Below are positions 1 to 7,828 of a stretch of 43,285 nucleotides of DNA, piece by piece; the stretch's first letter is position 1; the number at the start of each line of letters is the position of its first letter. The notes beneath the pieces are model-generated. The model was not told the origin of the DNA, did not search any database, and worked only from the letters and a program-made list of their open reading frames with translations. The stretch lies in contig NZ_JAGSOH010000061.1 in NCBI RefSeq assembly GCF_018139625.1, positions 1 through 43,285 of the forward strand, in the 5' to 3' direction. The position numbers and the translations under genes were made by a program. The DNA is from Actinospica acidithermotolerans (GTDB lineage Bacteria > Actinomycetota > Actinomycetes > Streptomycetales > Catenulisporaceae).

Positions 1-209
1 GGCGCGGGCTGCGGGTTCGGGGGCGCGCCATAACCCCCGGGCGATCCGTAGCCGCTCGGGGGTTGCTGGGGCTGTTGGGGCTGCTGGCCGTAGCCGCGCG
101 AGCCGCCGCCTGCGCCGGCCGCGCCGTAGCCCCGTCCGCCGCCGCCCTGCCCCGAGGAGCGTGGATCGTCGCCGGATGAGTCGCCTCGCCCGTACTGGTA
201 TCCGCCCAT
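1..209 (-). CDS. N-terminal fragment of a Gly/Gln/Pro-rich protein, probably a class A penicillin-binding protein
   Basis: Read on the minus strand from an ATG at 209, the first 69 codons run off the window without a stop. They encode a low-complexity tail rich in Gly, Tyr, Gln, Pro and Ser with repeated RGYG and QQPQQP-type units. Such disordered tails commonly precede the membrane anchor of actinobacterial bifunctional transglycosylase/transpeptidases. In Streptomyces a penicillin-binding protein gene lies beside the padR-ino1 pair found here, which is the main reason for the suggestion. No catalytic domain is visible, so the function is inferred from context only. Another protein with a low-complexity N-terminus is possible. 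Confidence 0.5.
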   Translation of the reverse strand, partial: MGGYQYGRGDSSGDDPRSSGQGGGGRGYGAAGAGGGSRGYGQQPQQPQQPPSGYGSPGGYGAPPNPQPA

Positions 210-452
210 CGTCGTGTCTGCTCCCTCGGCGCTCGGACACTCCTTTGCCGTCACCAGAAGACGGCTATCCGCAGGCTCGCGGTTGCCAGCAGGGTACGCG
301 GCTTCCGTTGCGTAGGGGATTCAGGGTCGGCTTCTGCCCGGATTGGCGTTTCTTGGCGCAGATACGCCCGGAAGTGTCCGGAAATGGCGGAGAATCCGCA
401 CCGGCCGGAACGGGGGACTTGTCAGCGTGCTCCAGTCCGATCTATCGTGAGG

Positions 453-471
453 ATGTATCGAAGCGATACAT
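453..471. promoter_or_regulatory. Perfect palindrome, probable PadR operator
   Basis: ATGTATCG and CGATACAT form a perfect 8-bp inverted repeat around a 3-base centre, ending 30 bases before the padR start codon. ATGT...ACAT half-sites are typical of PadR-family operators, so autorepression is likely. The same site could also control the divergent gene that starts at 209. Confidence 0.7.
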
Positions 472-501
472 CGTCGATGAGGTTTCCGGAAGGAGGGTAC
501 G

Positions 502-1077
502 GTGGCGAAGCGCTCCGGGGTGCTCGAGTTCGCCGTACTCGGTCTTCTGCACGAGGCTCCCATGCACGGCTACGAGCTGCGCAAGCGGCTCAACCTGGTG
601 CTGGGATCGTTCCGTGCCTTCTCGTACGGCACGCTCTACCCCTGTCTGAAGGGTCTGGTCGCCTGCGGCTGGATCGTCGAGGACCGGCCGGTGGTCGAGC
701 CGCGCGGGACGGAGACCAATCGCCGCTCGAAGATCGTCTACAAGCTGACCCCCGCCGGCGAGGCGCGCTTTCGCAGCCTGCTCGCCGACGCGGGACCCTC
801 GGCCTGGGAGGACGAGAACTTCGGGGTGCACTTCGCCTTCTTCGGGCGCACCGACGCGGCCATCCGGCTCCGCATTCTGGAGGGCCGCCGCTCGCGCCTG
901 GAAGAGAGGCTGGATTTGATCCGCCAGCAGGTCACCAAGACCAGGGAGCGGATCGACGGATACACGCTGGAGCTTCAGCGCCATGGTCTGGAATCGGTCG
1001 AACGCGAGGTGCGATGGCTCAACGAGCTCATCCAGACCGAGCACGACCAGCAGCAGGTGGGTCCGCCTGCGTCCTGA
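502..1077 (+). CDS. PadR-family transcriptional regulator
   Basis: The 191-residue product starts with a winged-helix domain (about residues 8-85) carrying the PadR hallmarks: LGLL near the start, MHGYEL, and a GTLYPCLKGL recognition region followed by a wing rich in charged residues. The second half is helical and coiled-coil-like (about 110-180), as in the dimerisation domain of larger PadR proteins. The GTG start follows AGGAGG at 491-496 with a 5-base gap. A perfect palindrome lies upstream at 453-471. The position between a probable penicillin-binding protein and inositol-phosphate synthase matches a conserved actinobacterial arrangement, but the regulated target is unknown. Confidence 0.92.
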   Translation: MAKRSGVLEFAVLGLLHEAPMHGYELRKRLNLVLGSFRAFSYGTLYPCLKGLVACGWIVEDRPVVEPRGTETNRRSKIVYKLTPAGEARFRSLLADAGPSAWEDENFGVHFAFFGRTDAAIRLRILEGRRSRLEERLDLIRQQVTKTRERIDGYTLELQRHGLESVEREVRWLNELIQTEHDQQQVGPPAS

Positions 1078-1195
1078 CCGGTCGATTGGACCGCGCCAGT
1101 AGTCCGATCCATCCATTCCCTGTCCCCTGACGATCCGCGGGCGCGAAGCAGACCGCCTGCGCGAAGATCGACTGATTTGAAGGAGCATTCACCGC

Positions 1196-2275
1196 ATGGG
1201 TTCGGTTCGCGTAGCCATCGTGGGCGTGGGTAACTGCGCCTCGTCTCTCGTGCAGGGCGTCGAGTACTACAAGGATGCCGACCCGTCCACCCGGGTCCCG
1301 GGTCTGATGCACGTCCAGTTCGGCGAGTACCACGTCCGCGACCTCGAGTTCGTCGCCGCGTTCGACGTCGACGCCAAGAAGGTCGGCCAGGATCTCGCGC
1401 ACGCCATCAACGCGTCCGAGAACAACACCATCAAGATCGCCGACGTCGCCCCGACCGGCGTGACCGTGCAGCGCGGCCACACCCTCGACGGCCTCGGCAA
1501 GTACTACCAGCAGACCATCGAGGAGTCGACCGAGGTCGCCGTCGACGTCGTGCAGACGCTGAAGGACACCAAGGCCGACGTGCTGGTGTGCTACCTCCCG
1601 GTCGGTTCCGAGCAGGCCGCCAAGTTCTACGCCCAGTGCGCCATCGACGCCAAGGTCGCGTTCGTCAACGCGCTCCCGGTCTTCATCGCCGGCACCAAGG
1701 AGTGGGCCGACAAGTTCACCGAGGCGGGCGTCCCGATCGTCGGCGACGACATCAAGAGCCAGGTCGGCGCGACCATCACGCACCGCGTGCTGGCCAAGCT
1801 GTTCGAGGACCGCGGCGTCGTCCTGGACCGCACGATGCAGCTGAACGTCGGCGGCAACATGGACTTCATGAACATGCTCGAGCGCGAGCGCCTGGAGTCC
1901 AAGAAGATCTCCAAGACGCAGGCCGTGACCTCGCAGCTGCAGCACGACCTCGGCAAGGGCAACGTGCACATCGGCCCGTCGGACTACGTGTCCTGGCTGG
2001 ACGACCGCAAGTGGGCCTACGTGCGCCTCGAGGGCCGCGCGTTCGGCGACGTCCCGCTGAACCTGGAGTACAAGCTCGAGGTGTGGGACTCCCCGAACTC
2101 CGCAGGCGTCATCATCGACGCCGTCCGCTGCGCCAAGATCGCGCTCGACCGCGGCATCGGCGGCCCGATCCTGTCGGCGTCCTCCTACTTCATGAAGTCC
2201 CCGCCGGTCCAGTACTTCGACGACGAGGCCCGCGACGCCGTCGAGAGCTTCATCAAGGGCGAGGTCGAGCGCTAG
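1196..2275 (+). CDS. ino1: Inositol-3-phosphate synthase
   Basis: This 359-residue protein converts D-glucose 6-phosphate to 1D-myo-inositol 3-phosphate using NAD. It is the first step to inositol for phosphatidylinositol and mycothiol in actinobacteria. A Rossmann nucleotide-binding segment with the VGVGNCASS motif lies at about residues 9-17. The conserved catalytic-domain segments [11 protein letters not shown] and NVGGNMDF are present. Length fits the short prokaryotic form. AAGGAG lies about ten bases before the ATG. It is 118 bases downstream of padR on the same strand, so it may be co-transcribed or separately promoted. A block of hairpin-forming repeats follows the stop. Confidence 0.97.
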   Translation: MGSVRVAIVGVGNCASSLVQGVEYYKDADPSTRVPGLMHVQFGEYHVRDLEFVAAFDVDAKKVGQDLAHAINASENNTIKIADVAPTGVTVQRGHTLDGLGKYYQQTIEESTEVAVDVVQTLKDTKADVLVCYLPVGSEQAAKFYAQCAIDAKVAFVNALPVFIAGTKEWADKFTEAGVPIVGDDIKSQVGATITHRVLAKLFEDRGVVLDRTMQLNVGGNMDFMNMLERERLESKKISKTQAVTSQLQHDLGKGNVHIGPSDYVSWLDDRKWAYVRLEGRAFGDVPLNLEYKLEVWDSPNSAGVIIDAVRCAKIALDRGIGGPILSASSYFMKSPPVQYFDDEARDAVESFIKGEVER

Positions 2276-2281
2276 TCGCCC

Positions 2282-2378
2282 CGGGCAGGTTCCCAAGCCC
2301 GCCCGCGGGTGGTTCCTGAGCCCGGCCGCGGGTGGTACCTGAGCCCGCACCCGGGCAGGTTCCGAGTAAGCCCGCACC
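2282..2378 (+). repeat. Four imperfect 23-27 bp tandem repeats
   Basis: Units begin at 2282, 2306, 2329 and 2352. Each starts CGGG(T/C)(G/A)GGT and contains a CCCG-type 3' arm, so each can fold as a short CGGGC...GCCCG hairpin. They sit directly after the ino1 stop and may serve as a serial terminator. The final unit carries a 4-base insertion. Confidence 0.65.
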
Positions 2379-2405
2379 CGCTGGTATCGAGCATCGCGCC
2401 CCGGT

Positions 2406-2411
2406 TACGCT
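2406..2411 (+). promoter_or_regulatory. Leaderless -10 element for the LppU-type gene
   Basis: TACGCT lies 7 bases before the ATG at 2419 and there is no Shine-Dalgarno, so transcription probably starts at the start codon. Confidence 0.55.
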
Positions 2412-2418
2412 GGCCCCC

Positions 2419-2718
2419 ATGTCACGCAAGGTGTTGTGGGGGATCGTGGCCGGGGCGCTGCTCGTCGCCGGCTACCTGTACTGGGTAAACGACGGCAAGC
2501 AGACCAACCTCGCCGTCGGCGACTGCGTCGCGGTCAGCTCCGCCAACCAGATCGCCCCGGTCAAGTGCTCCTCAGCCGCCGGCGTCTACCAGGTGCTCGC
2601 CAAGTTCCAGGGCAGCGACTCGAACCAGTGCGACACCGTCGCCGGCACCGAGAAGTCCTTCGTCCTCGACCAGCCCAGCACCAACGGCCTAGTCCTGTGC
2701 GCAGGCGCGGTGAAGTAG
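2419..2718 (+). CDS. LppU/SCO3897-type small membrane-anchored protein
   Basis: This 99-residue protein has a positively charged start, one hydrophobic segment (about residues 5-22) and an exported domain with four cysteines at 36, 50, 71 and 94. The pattern GDCVAV...VKCSSA...YQVLAKF...C resembles the LppU/SCO3897 family of small actinobacterial exported proteins. Members of that family are often encoded close to ino1, as here. There is no lipobox cysteine, so it is probably an anchored or secreted protein, not a lipoprotein. The ATG at 2419 is preferred over upstream in-frame GTGs because TACGCT sits 7 bases before it and the upstream sequence is repeat-like. Its molecular role is unknown. 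Confidence 0.8.
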   Translation: MSRKVLWGIVAGALLVAGYLYWVNDGKQTNLAVGDCVAVSSANQIAPVKCSSAAGVYQVLAKFQGSDSNQCDTVAGTEKSFVLDQPSTNGLVLCAGAVK

Positions 2719-2750
2719 CGCGCGAAGCGGGTCACCAGTTCGGGCTGTGC

Positions 2751-2798
2751 GCAGATACCCGTTGGTCGTCAGGTGGGGGCCGTGAGCAGATACCCGTT
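2751..2798 (+). repeat. Pair of 13-bp direct repeats upstream of tRNA-Ser
   Basis: GCAGATACCCGTT occurs at 2751-2763 and again at 2786-2798. The 154 bases between the LppU-type gene and the tRNA hold nothing else recognisable. A regulatory role is only a guess. Confidence 0.5.
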
Positions 2799-2872
2799 AG
2801 CCGACGCAGAGGTCACGGAACGGAAGTGGTTTGCCCGGCGGCCTGCATCTCGTGAGAGACTTGCCGCAGCCA

Positions 2873-2960
2873 GGAGGGCTCGCCTAGTGGCCGATGGCGG
2901 CGGTCTTGAAAACCGCTAACAGGTAACCCCTGTTCGTGGGTTCGAATCCCACGCCCTCCG
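2873..2960 (+). tRNA. tRNA-Ser (anticodon TGA)
   Basis: The 88-base gene folds with acceptor GGAGGGC/GCCCTCC, discriminator G2960, an anticodon stem GCGGT/ACCGC around the loop CTTGAAA (anticodon TGA, reading UCA), a long class II variable arm, and a T arm GTGGG/CCCAC enclosing TTCGAAT. The long variable arm and G discriminator identify serine. CCA is not encoded. A strong hairpin terminator follows, and a partial copy of the 3' end lies at 3196-3217. Confidence 0.96.
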
Positions 2961-2983
2961 CTCCCAGCTTGAAAAAGACCAGG

Positions 2984-3020
2984 CCACGGCTGGTTCCGGT
3001 GAGTCCGGGACCGGCCGTGG
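2984..3020 (+). terminator. Terminator of tRNA-Ser
   Basis: A 16-bp stem (CCACGGC...GCCGTGG outer part, with G-U pairs inside) closes a 4-5 base loop and is followed by TTGTCTC. Confidence 0.8.
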
Positions 3021-3195
3021 TTGTCTCATGTGTAGACATGCTGGCGCATGGTTGCCCGTTGATCGCGACCCATGCGCGACCCAGAATTTCGGCGCATCAA
3101 GCCATGTACGTTCGCTTATGCTTAGTTGGCGTCATCCTGAGATCCGGCCGACTTAGAGTCGGCGGTCTCGGCGACCATCGCCCAGGCCCCTTGGT

Positions 3196-3217
3196 TTCGA
3201 ATCCCCCGCCCTCCGCT
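3196..3217 (+). repeat. Degenerate copy of the tRNA-Ser 3' end
   Basis: These 22 bases match tRNA positions 2941-2962 (T loop, 3' T stem, acceptor and 2 bases beyond) with one change, A2951 to C3206. The rest of a tRNA is not recognisable upstream. The copy is either a leftover attachment site from a lost integrative element or the stub of a duplicated tRNA gene. The remaining sequence from 3021 to 3263 shows no gene. Confidence 0.75.
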
Positions 3218-3263
3218 TTGATCATATGAAGGCGCAGGCCGCCGAGCCGCAGGCGGCGGTGGG

Positions 3264-4223
3264 CTAGCAACCCGTGACGGCTACTGAGGCGGTCTGGACT
3301 GCGGAGCCGGAGGAGATGGCGATCTTCACCGTCTTGCCGCACCACGCGCTGAGGTCGATGCGCTGGGTCAGGTCCGGGTACGTGGTCAGGCCGGATTCGT
3401 CGATCGGCTCTTGGGACGCCAGTTCCGTTGGCACGGTGCCGTCGACGGTGATTTCGATGTAGACGTCTTCGGTGCTCGTCGCGGTGACGGAGTAGGTGAG
3501 GTAGACCTCGGGCGGGCTGCCGGCTTGGTAGTCGGTGTTCGTGAGCTGGATCGCGGTTACGCGGGCGGTGCTTGGCGCCGTTGTGGCGGTGGCGCTTGGG
3601 GACGACGTGGCGGTGGCCGGGTCGGCTGTTGTCGTGGGGGTTGCTGAGTTGGATGACGAAGTGGTGGGTGACGAGGCGGGGGTTGTCGCCGTGTCGGCGG
3701 GGGCTGCGGTGGTGGAGGCGGCGGCTACCGGTTGGGCGCCGCCGCTGTTGCTGAAGACGTGAGGGACTAGGACTACGAGGGCGATGAGTACGGCGCAGCC
3801 GCCGATGGCGAAGGCCACTAGGCGGGCTTGCCTGGAGCCTAGGCTCGCCAGGGATGCGCGGGCGTCGCGCTGCGGTAGTGCGTCGGATTCGCCGGGGCCG
3901 GGGGCTAGCGCGATCACCGCGTCCTCGCGCAGGCGGGCTAGTTCGGCGATCTGCTCCGGGGTCCAGTCGGCGCGGGCCTTGAGGCAGTACGCGGCGAGGC
4001 TGACGACCGACTGGAAGCCCCAGCTTGCGGCGTCCTGCTCGTCGTCGCGGGCGAGTGCGGCCCGGAGGTCGCCGCCCAACTGACGGAGCGTGTCGGCGTC
4101 CTGCGCCGCTCCGGCCGCACCGGCCCTGCCGCGCCACTCGGCTCGGCGTGCCAGGTCTCTCAGTGCCCTGCGTGACGCGTCGTCCACCGGACAATCATCG
4201 GGCATGGGGCGGTGATTGCGCAT
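3264..4223 (-). CDS. Single-pass membrane protein with cytoplasmic helical domain and S/T-rich stalk
   Basis: I do not recognise this 319-residue protein. Residues 1-133 form a soluble, mostly helical, charged domain. Residues 134-156 are a clear membrane segment. Residues 160-223 are almost only Ser, Thr, Ala and Pro, an extended cell-wall-crossing stalk. Residues 224-319 look like a small extracellular beta domain with a pair of cysteines, one in WCGKTVK and one as the last residue, that could form a disulfide. The layout resembles actinobacterial anti-sigma-like or sensor proteins with an outside ligand domain, but no such family is identified. An alternative ATG at 4205 would shorten it by 6 residues. 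Confidence 0.75.
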   Translation of the reverse strand: MRNHRPMPDDCPVDDASRRALRDLARRAEWRGRAGAAGAAQDADTLRQLGGDLRAALARDDEQDAASWGFQSVVSLAAYCLKARADWTPEQIAELARLREDAVIALAPGPGESDALPQRDARASLASLGSRQARLVAFAIGGCAVLIALVVLVPHVFSNSGGAQPVAAASTTAAPADTATTPASSPTTSSSNSATPTTTADPATATSSPSATATTAPSTARVTAIQLTNTDYQAGSPPEVYLTYSVTATSTEDVYIEITVDGTVPTELASQEPIDESGLTTYPDLTQRIDLSAWCGKTVKIAISSGSAVQTASVAVTGC

Positions 4224-4261
4224 GCGGCGGGCCGGTTACGCGGCAATAGTGCGGATTACCT

Positions 4262-4388
4262 TGCTAGTGCTAGTGCTCCTGCTAGTGCTACTGCCGCAGC
4301 CGCAGCCGCAGCCGCAGCCGCAGCCGTTGTCGCGGGTGCGGGTGCGGGTGCGGTGCGAGTGCGGGGGCGACGAGGCGACGAGGCGACG
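4262..4388. repeat. Cluster of four different microsatellites
   Basis: Consecutive short arrays occupy this gap: CTAGTG-type 6-mers (4264-4292), about five and a half copies of CCGCAG (4294-4326), GGGTGC repeats (4332-4356), and GCGACGAG 8-mers (4367-4388). They lie downstream of the YbjQ-family gene, in the gap before the start of the gene at 4223. Confidence 0.85.
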
Positions 4389-4441
4389 GACGGGCCGGGC
4401 GGATTCGCTTCCGCCCGGCCGCTCGTCCTCCGTGGAGAGCG

Positions 4442-4801
4442 TTACTGCAGCGGGCTGATCCGGACCGCCGTGCCGTAGGCGCAGATCTCGGTCCAGACGT
4501 CGCCCATCTCGGAGGTGTCGAAGCGCATCGCGACGACGGCGTTGGCGCCCCGCGACTGGGCCTCGCCGATCATCCGGCCCATCACCTCGTTGCGGCTGTC
4601 CACCAGGGCCTTGGTCATGCCCTTGAGCTCGCCGCCGAACATCGACTTCAGGCCGGCTCCCATCTGGCTGAAGGCGTTGCGCGAGCGCACCGTGAGGCCG
4701 AAGACCTCGCCGAACACCTGGTCGATCCGGTATCCCGGCACGTCGTTCGTCGTGACGACCAGGAACTGGGGGCCGGTCCAGCCGGAGGCATCGTGGGTCA
4801 T
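4442..4801 (-). CDS. YbjQ/UPF0145 (DUF74) family protein
   Basis: The 119-residue product matches the YbjQ family of small pentameric proteins of poorly known, possibly metal-related, function. Diagnostic segments are an N-terminal VTTNDVPGY, then RNAFSQMGAGLKSMFGGE, an RNEVMGRMIGEAQSRGANAVV block, and MRFDTSEMG near the end. Full family length is present. The ATG at 4801 is chosen because the family motif starts about ten residues later. An in-frame upstream extension to 5062 would overlap the divergent glycerophosphodiesterase gene and is rejected. No neighbour explains its role. Confidence 0.9.
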   Translation of the reverse strand: MTHDASGWTGPQFLVVTTNDVPGYRIDQVFGEVFGLTVRSRNAFSQMGAGLKSMFGGELKGMTKALVDSRNEVMGRMIGEAQSRGANAVVAMRFDTSEMGDVWTEICAYGTAVRISPLQ

Positions 4802-4906
4802 GAAACATCCCCGCTCTCGAGATTGTCGACTGAAGTTCGCAAGCATTTTCCACCCGGGTCCGCTCCCGCGCACGGTTATCGGCGGGTGACTTGAGAGCAT
4901 GGAGGT

Positions 4907-5848
4907 GTGGATCACCTGCCCCGCATCATCGCGCACCGCGGCGCCTCGACCGAGGCTCCGGAGCACACCTACGCCGCGTACGTGGCGGCCCTGGCGGCGG
5001 ATGCGGACGGGCTCGAGTGCGACGTGCGGCTGACGGCCGACGGGCATCTGGTCTGTGTGCACGATCGCTCGGTGGACCGGGTCTCGAACGGGTCGGGGCG
5101 CGTCTCCTCGCTGGAGCTGGCGCGGCTCGAGGAGCTGGACTTCGGCTCATGGCACACGGCGACGGAGAGGGATAGGGGGACCGAGACGGACAGCGGCGCG
5201 AACCCGGCGGTCGAAGGTGCTCTCGACGGTGGGGCCTCGGTGTCGGCCGCAGCCCCGGCCTCGGCCGCAGCCCCGGTCCCGGCCCCCGCCGCAGCCGACA
5301 CCGACACTGAAGCCCCGGATCGGGACGCCAGCCGGGTGCTGACCTTGCGCCGCCTGCTGGATCTGGTGGCGGCGCAGAACCGGCGGGTCGAGCTGGCGAT
5401 CGAGGTGAAGCATCCGAGCCGGTACGCGGGGCAGGTGGAACGCAGCCTGGTGTCGGTGCTGGACGAGTACGGGTGGGCGTCGCGGAAGGCCGGGGAGGAG
5501 TCGCCGGTGCGGATCATGAGCTTCTCCAGCTCCGCGGTGCGCCGCGCCAACCGGCTGGCGCCGGGGGTGCGGACCGTGTTCCTGATGGAGCCGTTCGTCT
5601 ACCGGGCGCGCGGCGGCGGGCTGCCGGCCGGGGTGCGGATCGCCGGGCCGTCCATCGAGATCCTGCGGACCCGGCCGGACTCGGTCGCGCGCTGGCACAA
5701 GGCCGGCTGCGAGGTGCACGTGTGGACCGTGGACGAACCGGACGATTTCGAGCTCTGCCTCTCGCTCGGGGTGGACGCGGTGATCACCAACCGTCCGCGG
5801 GCGATGCGTTCGGCACTGTCCGCGTTCGCCGAGTCACCCTCCGAGTAG
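4907..5848 (+). CDS. Glycerophosphodiester phosphodiesterase
   Basis: The GDPD TIM-barrel enzyme hydrolyses glycerophosphodiesters to glycerol 3-phosphate and an alcohol. Catalytic and metal residues are visible: H10-R11 in AHRG, E37 and D39 in GLECDV, and H52-D53 in VHDRS. The C-terminal strand WTVDEPDDF and VDAVITNRP are typical of the family. No signal peptide is seen, so it is probably cytoplasmic. Residues about 85-142 are an Ala/Pro/Thr/Asp-rich low-complexity insertion with repeated ASAAAP units, placed between the HD motif and the next barrel strand. The GTG start directly follows GGAGG. Confidence 0.93.
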   Translation: MDHLPRIIAHRGASTEAPEHTYAAYVAALAADADGLECDVRLTADGHLVCVHDRSVDRVSNGSGRVSSLELARLEELDFGSWHTATERDRGTETDSGANPAVEGALDGGASVSAAAPASAAAPVPAPAAADTDTEAPDRDASRVLTLRRLLDLVAAQNRRVELAIEVKHPSRYAGQVERSLVSVLDEYGWASRKAGEESPVRIMSFSSSAVRRANRLAPGVRTVFLMEPFVYRARGGGLPAGVRIAGPSIEILRTRPDSVARWHKAGCEVHVWTVDEPDDFELCLSLGVDAVITNRPRAMRSALSAFAESPSE

Positions 5849-5873
5849 GGCCTGTGTCACGACCGTGTATCAG

Positions 5874-5899
5874 CCGAATAACGAGATTCCGTTATTCGG
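5874..5899. terminator. Perfect 10-bp stem hairpin after the glycerophosphodiesterase gene
   Basis: CCGAATAACG and CGTTATTCGG enclose the 6-base loop AGATTC, 26 bases after the stop. There is no T tract, so it could also be a protein-binding palindrome. The rest of the 320-base gap up to 6168 has no gene; it holds only a weaker 7-bp stem at 6111-6131 (CGGCGGT/ACCGCCG). Confidence 0.6.
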
Positions 5900-6168
5900 G
5901 ACGAGGTGTCCGCTCGGCCGACGATCGGACATTCGGAGGCTGACCCCGATGATTCGTCATATCACCTGCGCCGATCCCGCTTAGCAGACGAAGATTTCCG
6001 GCGAAAGGGGCGCGAGCGGTCAAGCGTGCGCCCCGCGTGCCCCGCCCGCGCGGGCCGCGCCGCCGTTTCCGGCTCCGGGGACGGGGGCATCGATTCCCTT
6101 GTGAACGCCTCGGCGGTCTTGCGAACCGCCGGCGAAATCATCAGCATCCGAATACGGAAGAGGGGTCG

Positions 6169-6804
6169 ATGGGGGTGATCATGCCCGCGGTCAGAGTCGC
6201 GCCCACCACATACGAGGCCAACCTGCCGCACTCGTCCGTCAGCGTCCGCCAGGCGCGGGCGAGGCTCGCTCAGGATCTGAGCGAGCGCGACGTGCTGGGC
6301 ACGGTGGTCGACGACGCCGTCTTGATACTGTCCGAATTCGTCACCAACTCGCTACGCCACGCGCGTGCACTCAACAGCGACACGATCAGGGTGTCCTGGA
6401 GCCTCTCGGGGGAAGGCGTGCTGCGCATCGAGGTCACCGACGGCGGCGGCACCACGCGCCCGGTGACCAAGCCCTACGCGATGTCCGTCTCGGCGCAGGC
6501 CGGGCGCGGACTTGAGATCGTCGACCGGCTGGCCGACCGCTGGGGTTCGCAGCGCGAGGAGAGCGGCGACGAGTACACGGTGTGGGCCGAGCTCGCGGTC
6601 CGCGCCCGGCACGCCGGCCGTCGCGGCCGTACCAGGAACAGCGCGCGGACCGGCCAGTCCGGCGGCGCCACCGTCACGGCGCTGCCCGCGCATCCGCAGT
6701 CGCAGCAGTCGGGCGGCGAGCGGCCGGGTTCCGGGCCGAACAGCTCGCGCGGGCCTTCGGCCCAGGTCATTCCGTTTCTGCCCAGCTTCCCCAACCACGC
6801 CTGA
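6169..6804 (+). CDS. RsbW-like ATP-binding protein (HATPase_c), possible anti-sigma factor kinase
   Basis: The 211-residue protein carries a GHKL ATPase fold at about residues 20-145. The N box LSEFVTNSLRHA contains the Mg-binding Asn, the G1-type segment is EVTDGGG, and the G2-type segment is AGRGLEIVDRLADRWG. Such stand-alone kinases are abundant in actinobacteria; some phosphorylate anti-anti-sigma factors, but most have no assigned partner. The last 70 residues are a Gly/Ser/Arg-rich disordered extension. The ATG at 6169 follows a purine-rich GGAAGAGGGG. No sigma or anti-anti-sigma gene lies nearby, so the pathway is unknown. Confidence 0.9.
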   Translation: MGVIMPAVRVAPTTYEANLPHSSVSVRQARARLAQDLSERDVLGTVVDDAVLILSEFVTNSLRHARALNSDTIRVSWSLSGEGVLRIEVTDGGGTTRPVTKPYAMSVSAQAGRGLEIVDRLADRWGSQREESGDEYTVWAELAVRARHAGRRGRTRNSARTGQSGGATVTALPAHPQSQQSGGERPGSGPNSSRGPSAQVIPFLPSFPNHA

Positions 6805-6871
6805 GCCGCGCGCGAAGCCCACTATCCTTGGCCGAGTCAATCAGCACGGCGACTCGGGACCAGGTGGACAC

Positions 6872-7828
6872 ATGGGCAGGAAGCAGCGTTCGGCAACGCG
6901 TCCGCGGCAACTCGCGGACGGCGAGTCCATCCCCGTGGTCGGCGGCCGCGAACCGTGCCCCTGCGGCTCGGGCCGCCGCTACAAGGCGTGCCACGGCCGT
7001 GACCAGGCCGACGTGGTGCCGCTCAACCCGCGCCCGTTCGCGGATTTCACCGCCGAACTCGATCTGATCGCGCTGCACACGTTCGTGCCCTCGGCCACCG
7101 CGCCGCTCACGCTCCTGGGCGACCAGAGCGCGTCGGCGACGCTCGCCACCGTGCTTCCGCTCGCTGCGCCGGCGCTGCGCCGGACGAGTGGCGAGGTGAT
7201 CGTCGCGGCGCAGACCCTCAACAGTTCGGGCGACCCGAGCCGCGATCTCGCGCACTCGCTGGAGCGCGCGCTGCGGGCCGAGCCCGGCGAGACCCTGGCG
7301 TACGACGAGCCGACGGCCGACACGACGCCGCTTTCCGAGCTCGTCGATCCCAAGGCGGCACTCGACCTCACCCTGCACGACACCTTCGAATACTGGTTCG
7401 GGCCTGACGGCCAGGGCGCGGCGGACCAGGCGATCTCGCTGGAGCGGGCCAACGCGGCGATCGAGCCGACGATCAGGCTCGGCTCGGTCGAGTCCGCTTA
7501 CTGGGTGCGCCGTTCCACGGACCGCTGCCACCTGCGCTGGGTGATGCCGCAGGACGAGGACCCGCTGCTCGACGCGCTGGCCCGGCTGCACGCGGCCGAC
7601 GCGCTGCGGCTCGGCGAGGGCAGCAAGTACGCGGGCTCGCTGCGCGCCTGCGGCCGGCTGATCGTGGTGTGGGACCTCGCGGTGGACCTGCCGGGCGAGC
7701 ACTGGGAGCAGCCCGCCGCGCTGCTCGCCGACCGGCTCGGCAACGCGCTGGCCGCGGCCGCGCCGCTCTCCTCCGCGGAGCGCCGCTCCCGCTCCGGACT
7801 CACCAACCGCCAGTTGACCCTGCGCTAG
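6872..7828 (+). CDS. SEC-C motif protein, DUF5926-like
   Basis: This 318-residue protein has an N-terminal SEC-C zinc-binding motif with ligands C29, C31, C40 and H41 in PCPCGSGRRYKACHG. The long domain after it lacks recognisable enzyme motifs; its sequence and length suggest the DUF5926 family of actinobacteria. The ATG at 6872 puts the zinc motif close to the N-terminus as usual and has GGTGG upstream; TATCCT at 6822-6827 is a plausible -10. The 3' end overlaps the convergent TetR gene by 29 bases. Function is unknown. Confidence 0.85.
   Translation: MGRKQRSATRPRQLADGESIPVVGGREPCPCGSGRRYKACHGRDQADVVPLNPRPFADFTAELDLIALHTFVPSATAPLTLLGDQSASATLATVLPLAAPALRRTSGEVIVAAQTLNSSGDPSRDLAHSLERALRAEPGETLAYDEPTADTTPLSELVDPKAALDLTLHDTFEYWFGPDGQGAADQAISLERANAAIEPTIRLGSVESAYWVRRSTDRCHLRWVMPQDEDPLLDALARLHAADALRLGEGSKYAGSLRACGRLIVVWDLAVDLPGEHWEQPAALLADRLGNALAAAAPLSSAERRSRSGLTNRQLTLR

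Noticed and set aside
1028-2377. Long minus-strand frame opposite ino1
   Set aside because: It is the mirror of a strongly recognised gene; such long antisense frames are expected at this GC content and the product is Arg/Val/Leu-repetitive.
3264-4223. Possible match to a classical anti-sigma factor
   Set aside because: No zinc-binding HxxxCxxC motif or anti-sigma signature in the cytoplasmic part; left as unknown.
4293-4326. CCGCAG array considered as a CRISPR-like repeat
   Set aside because: There are no spacers; it is a simple 6-bp microsatellite.
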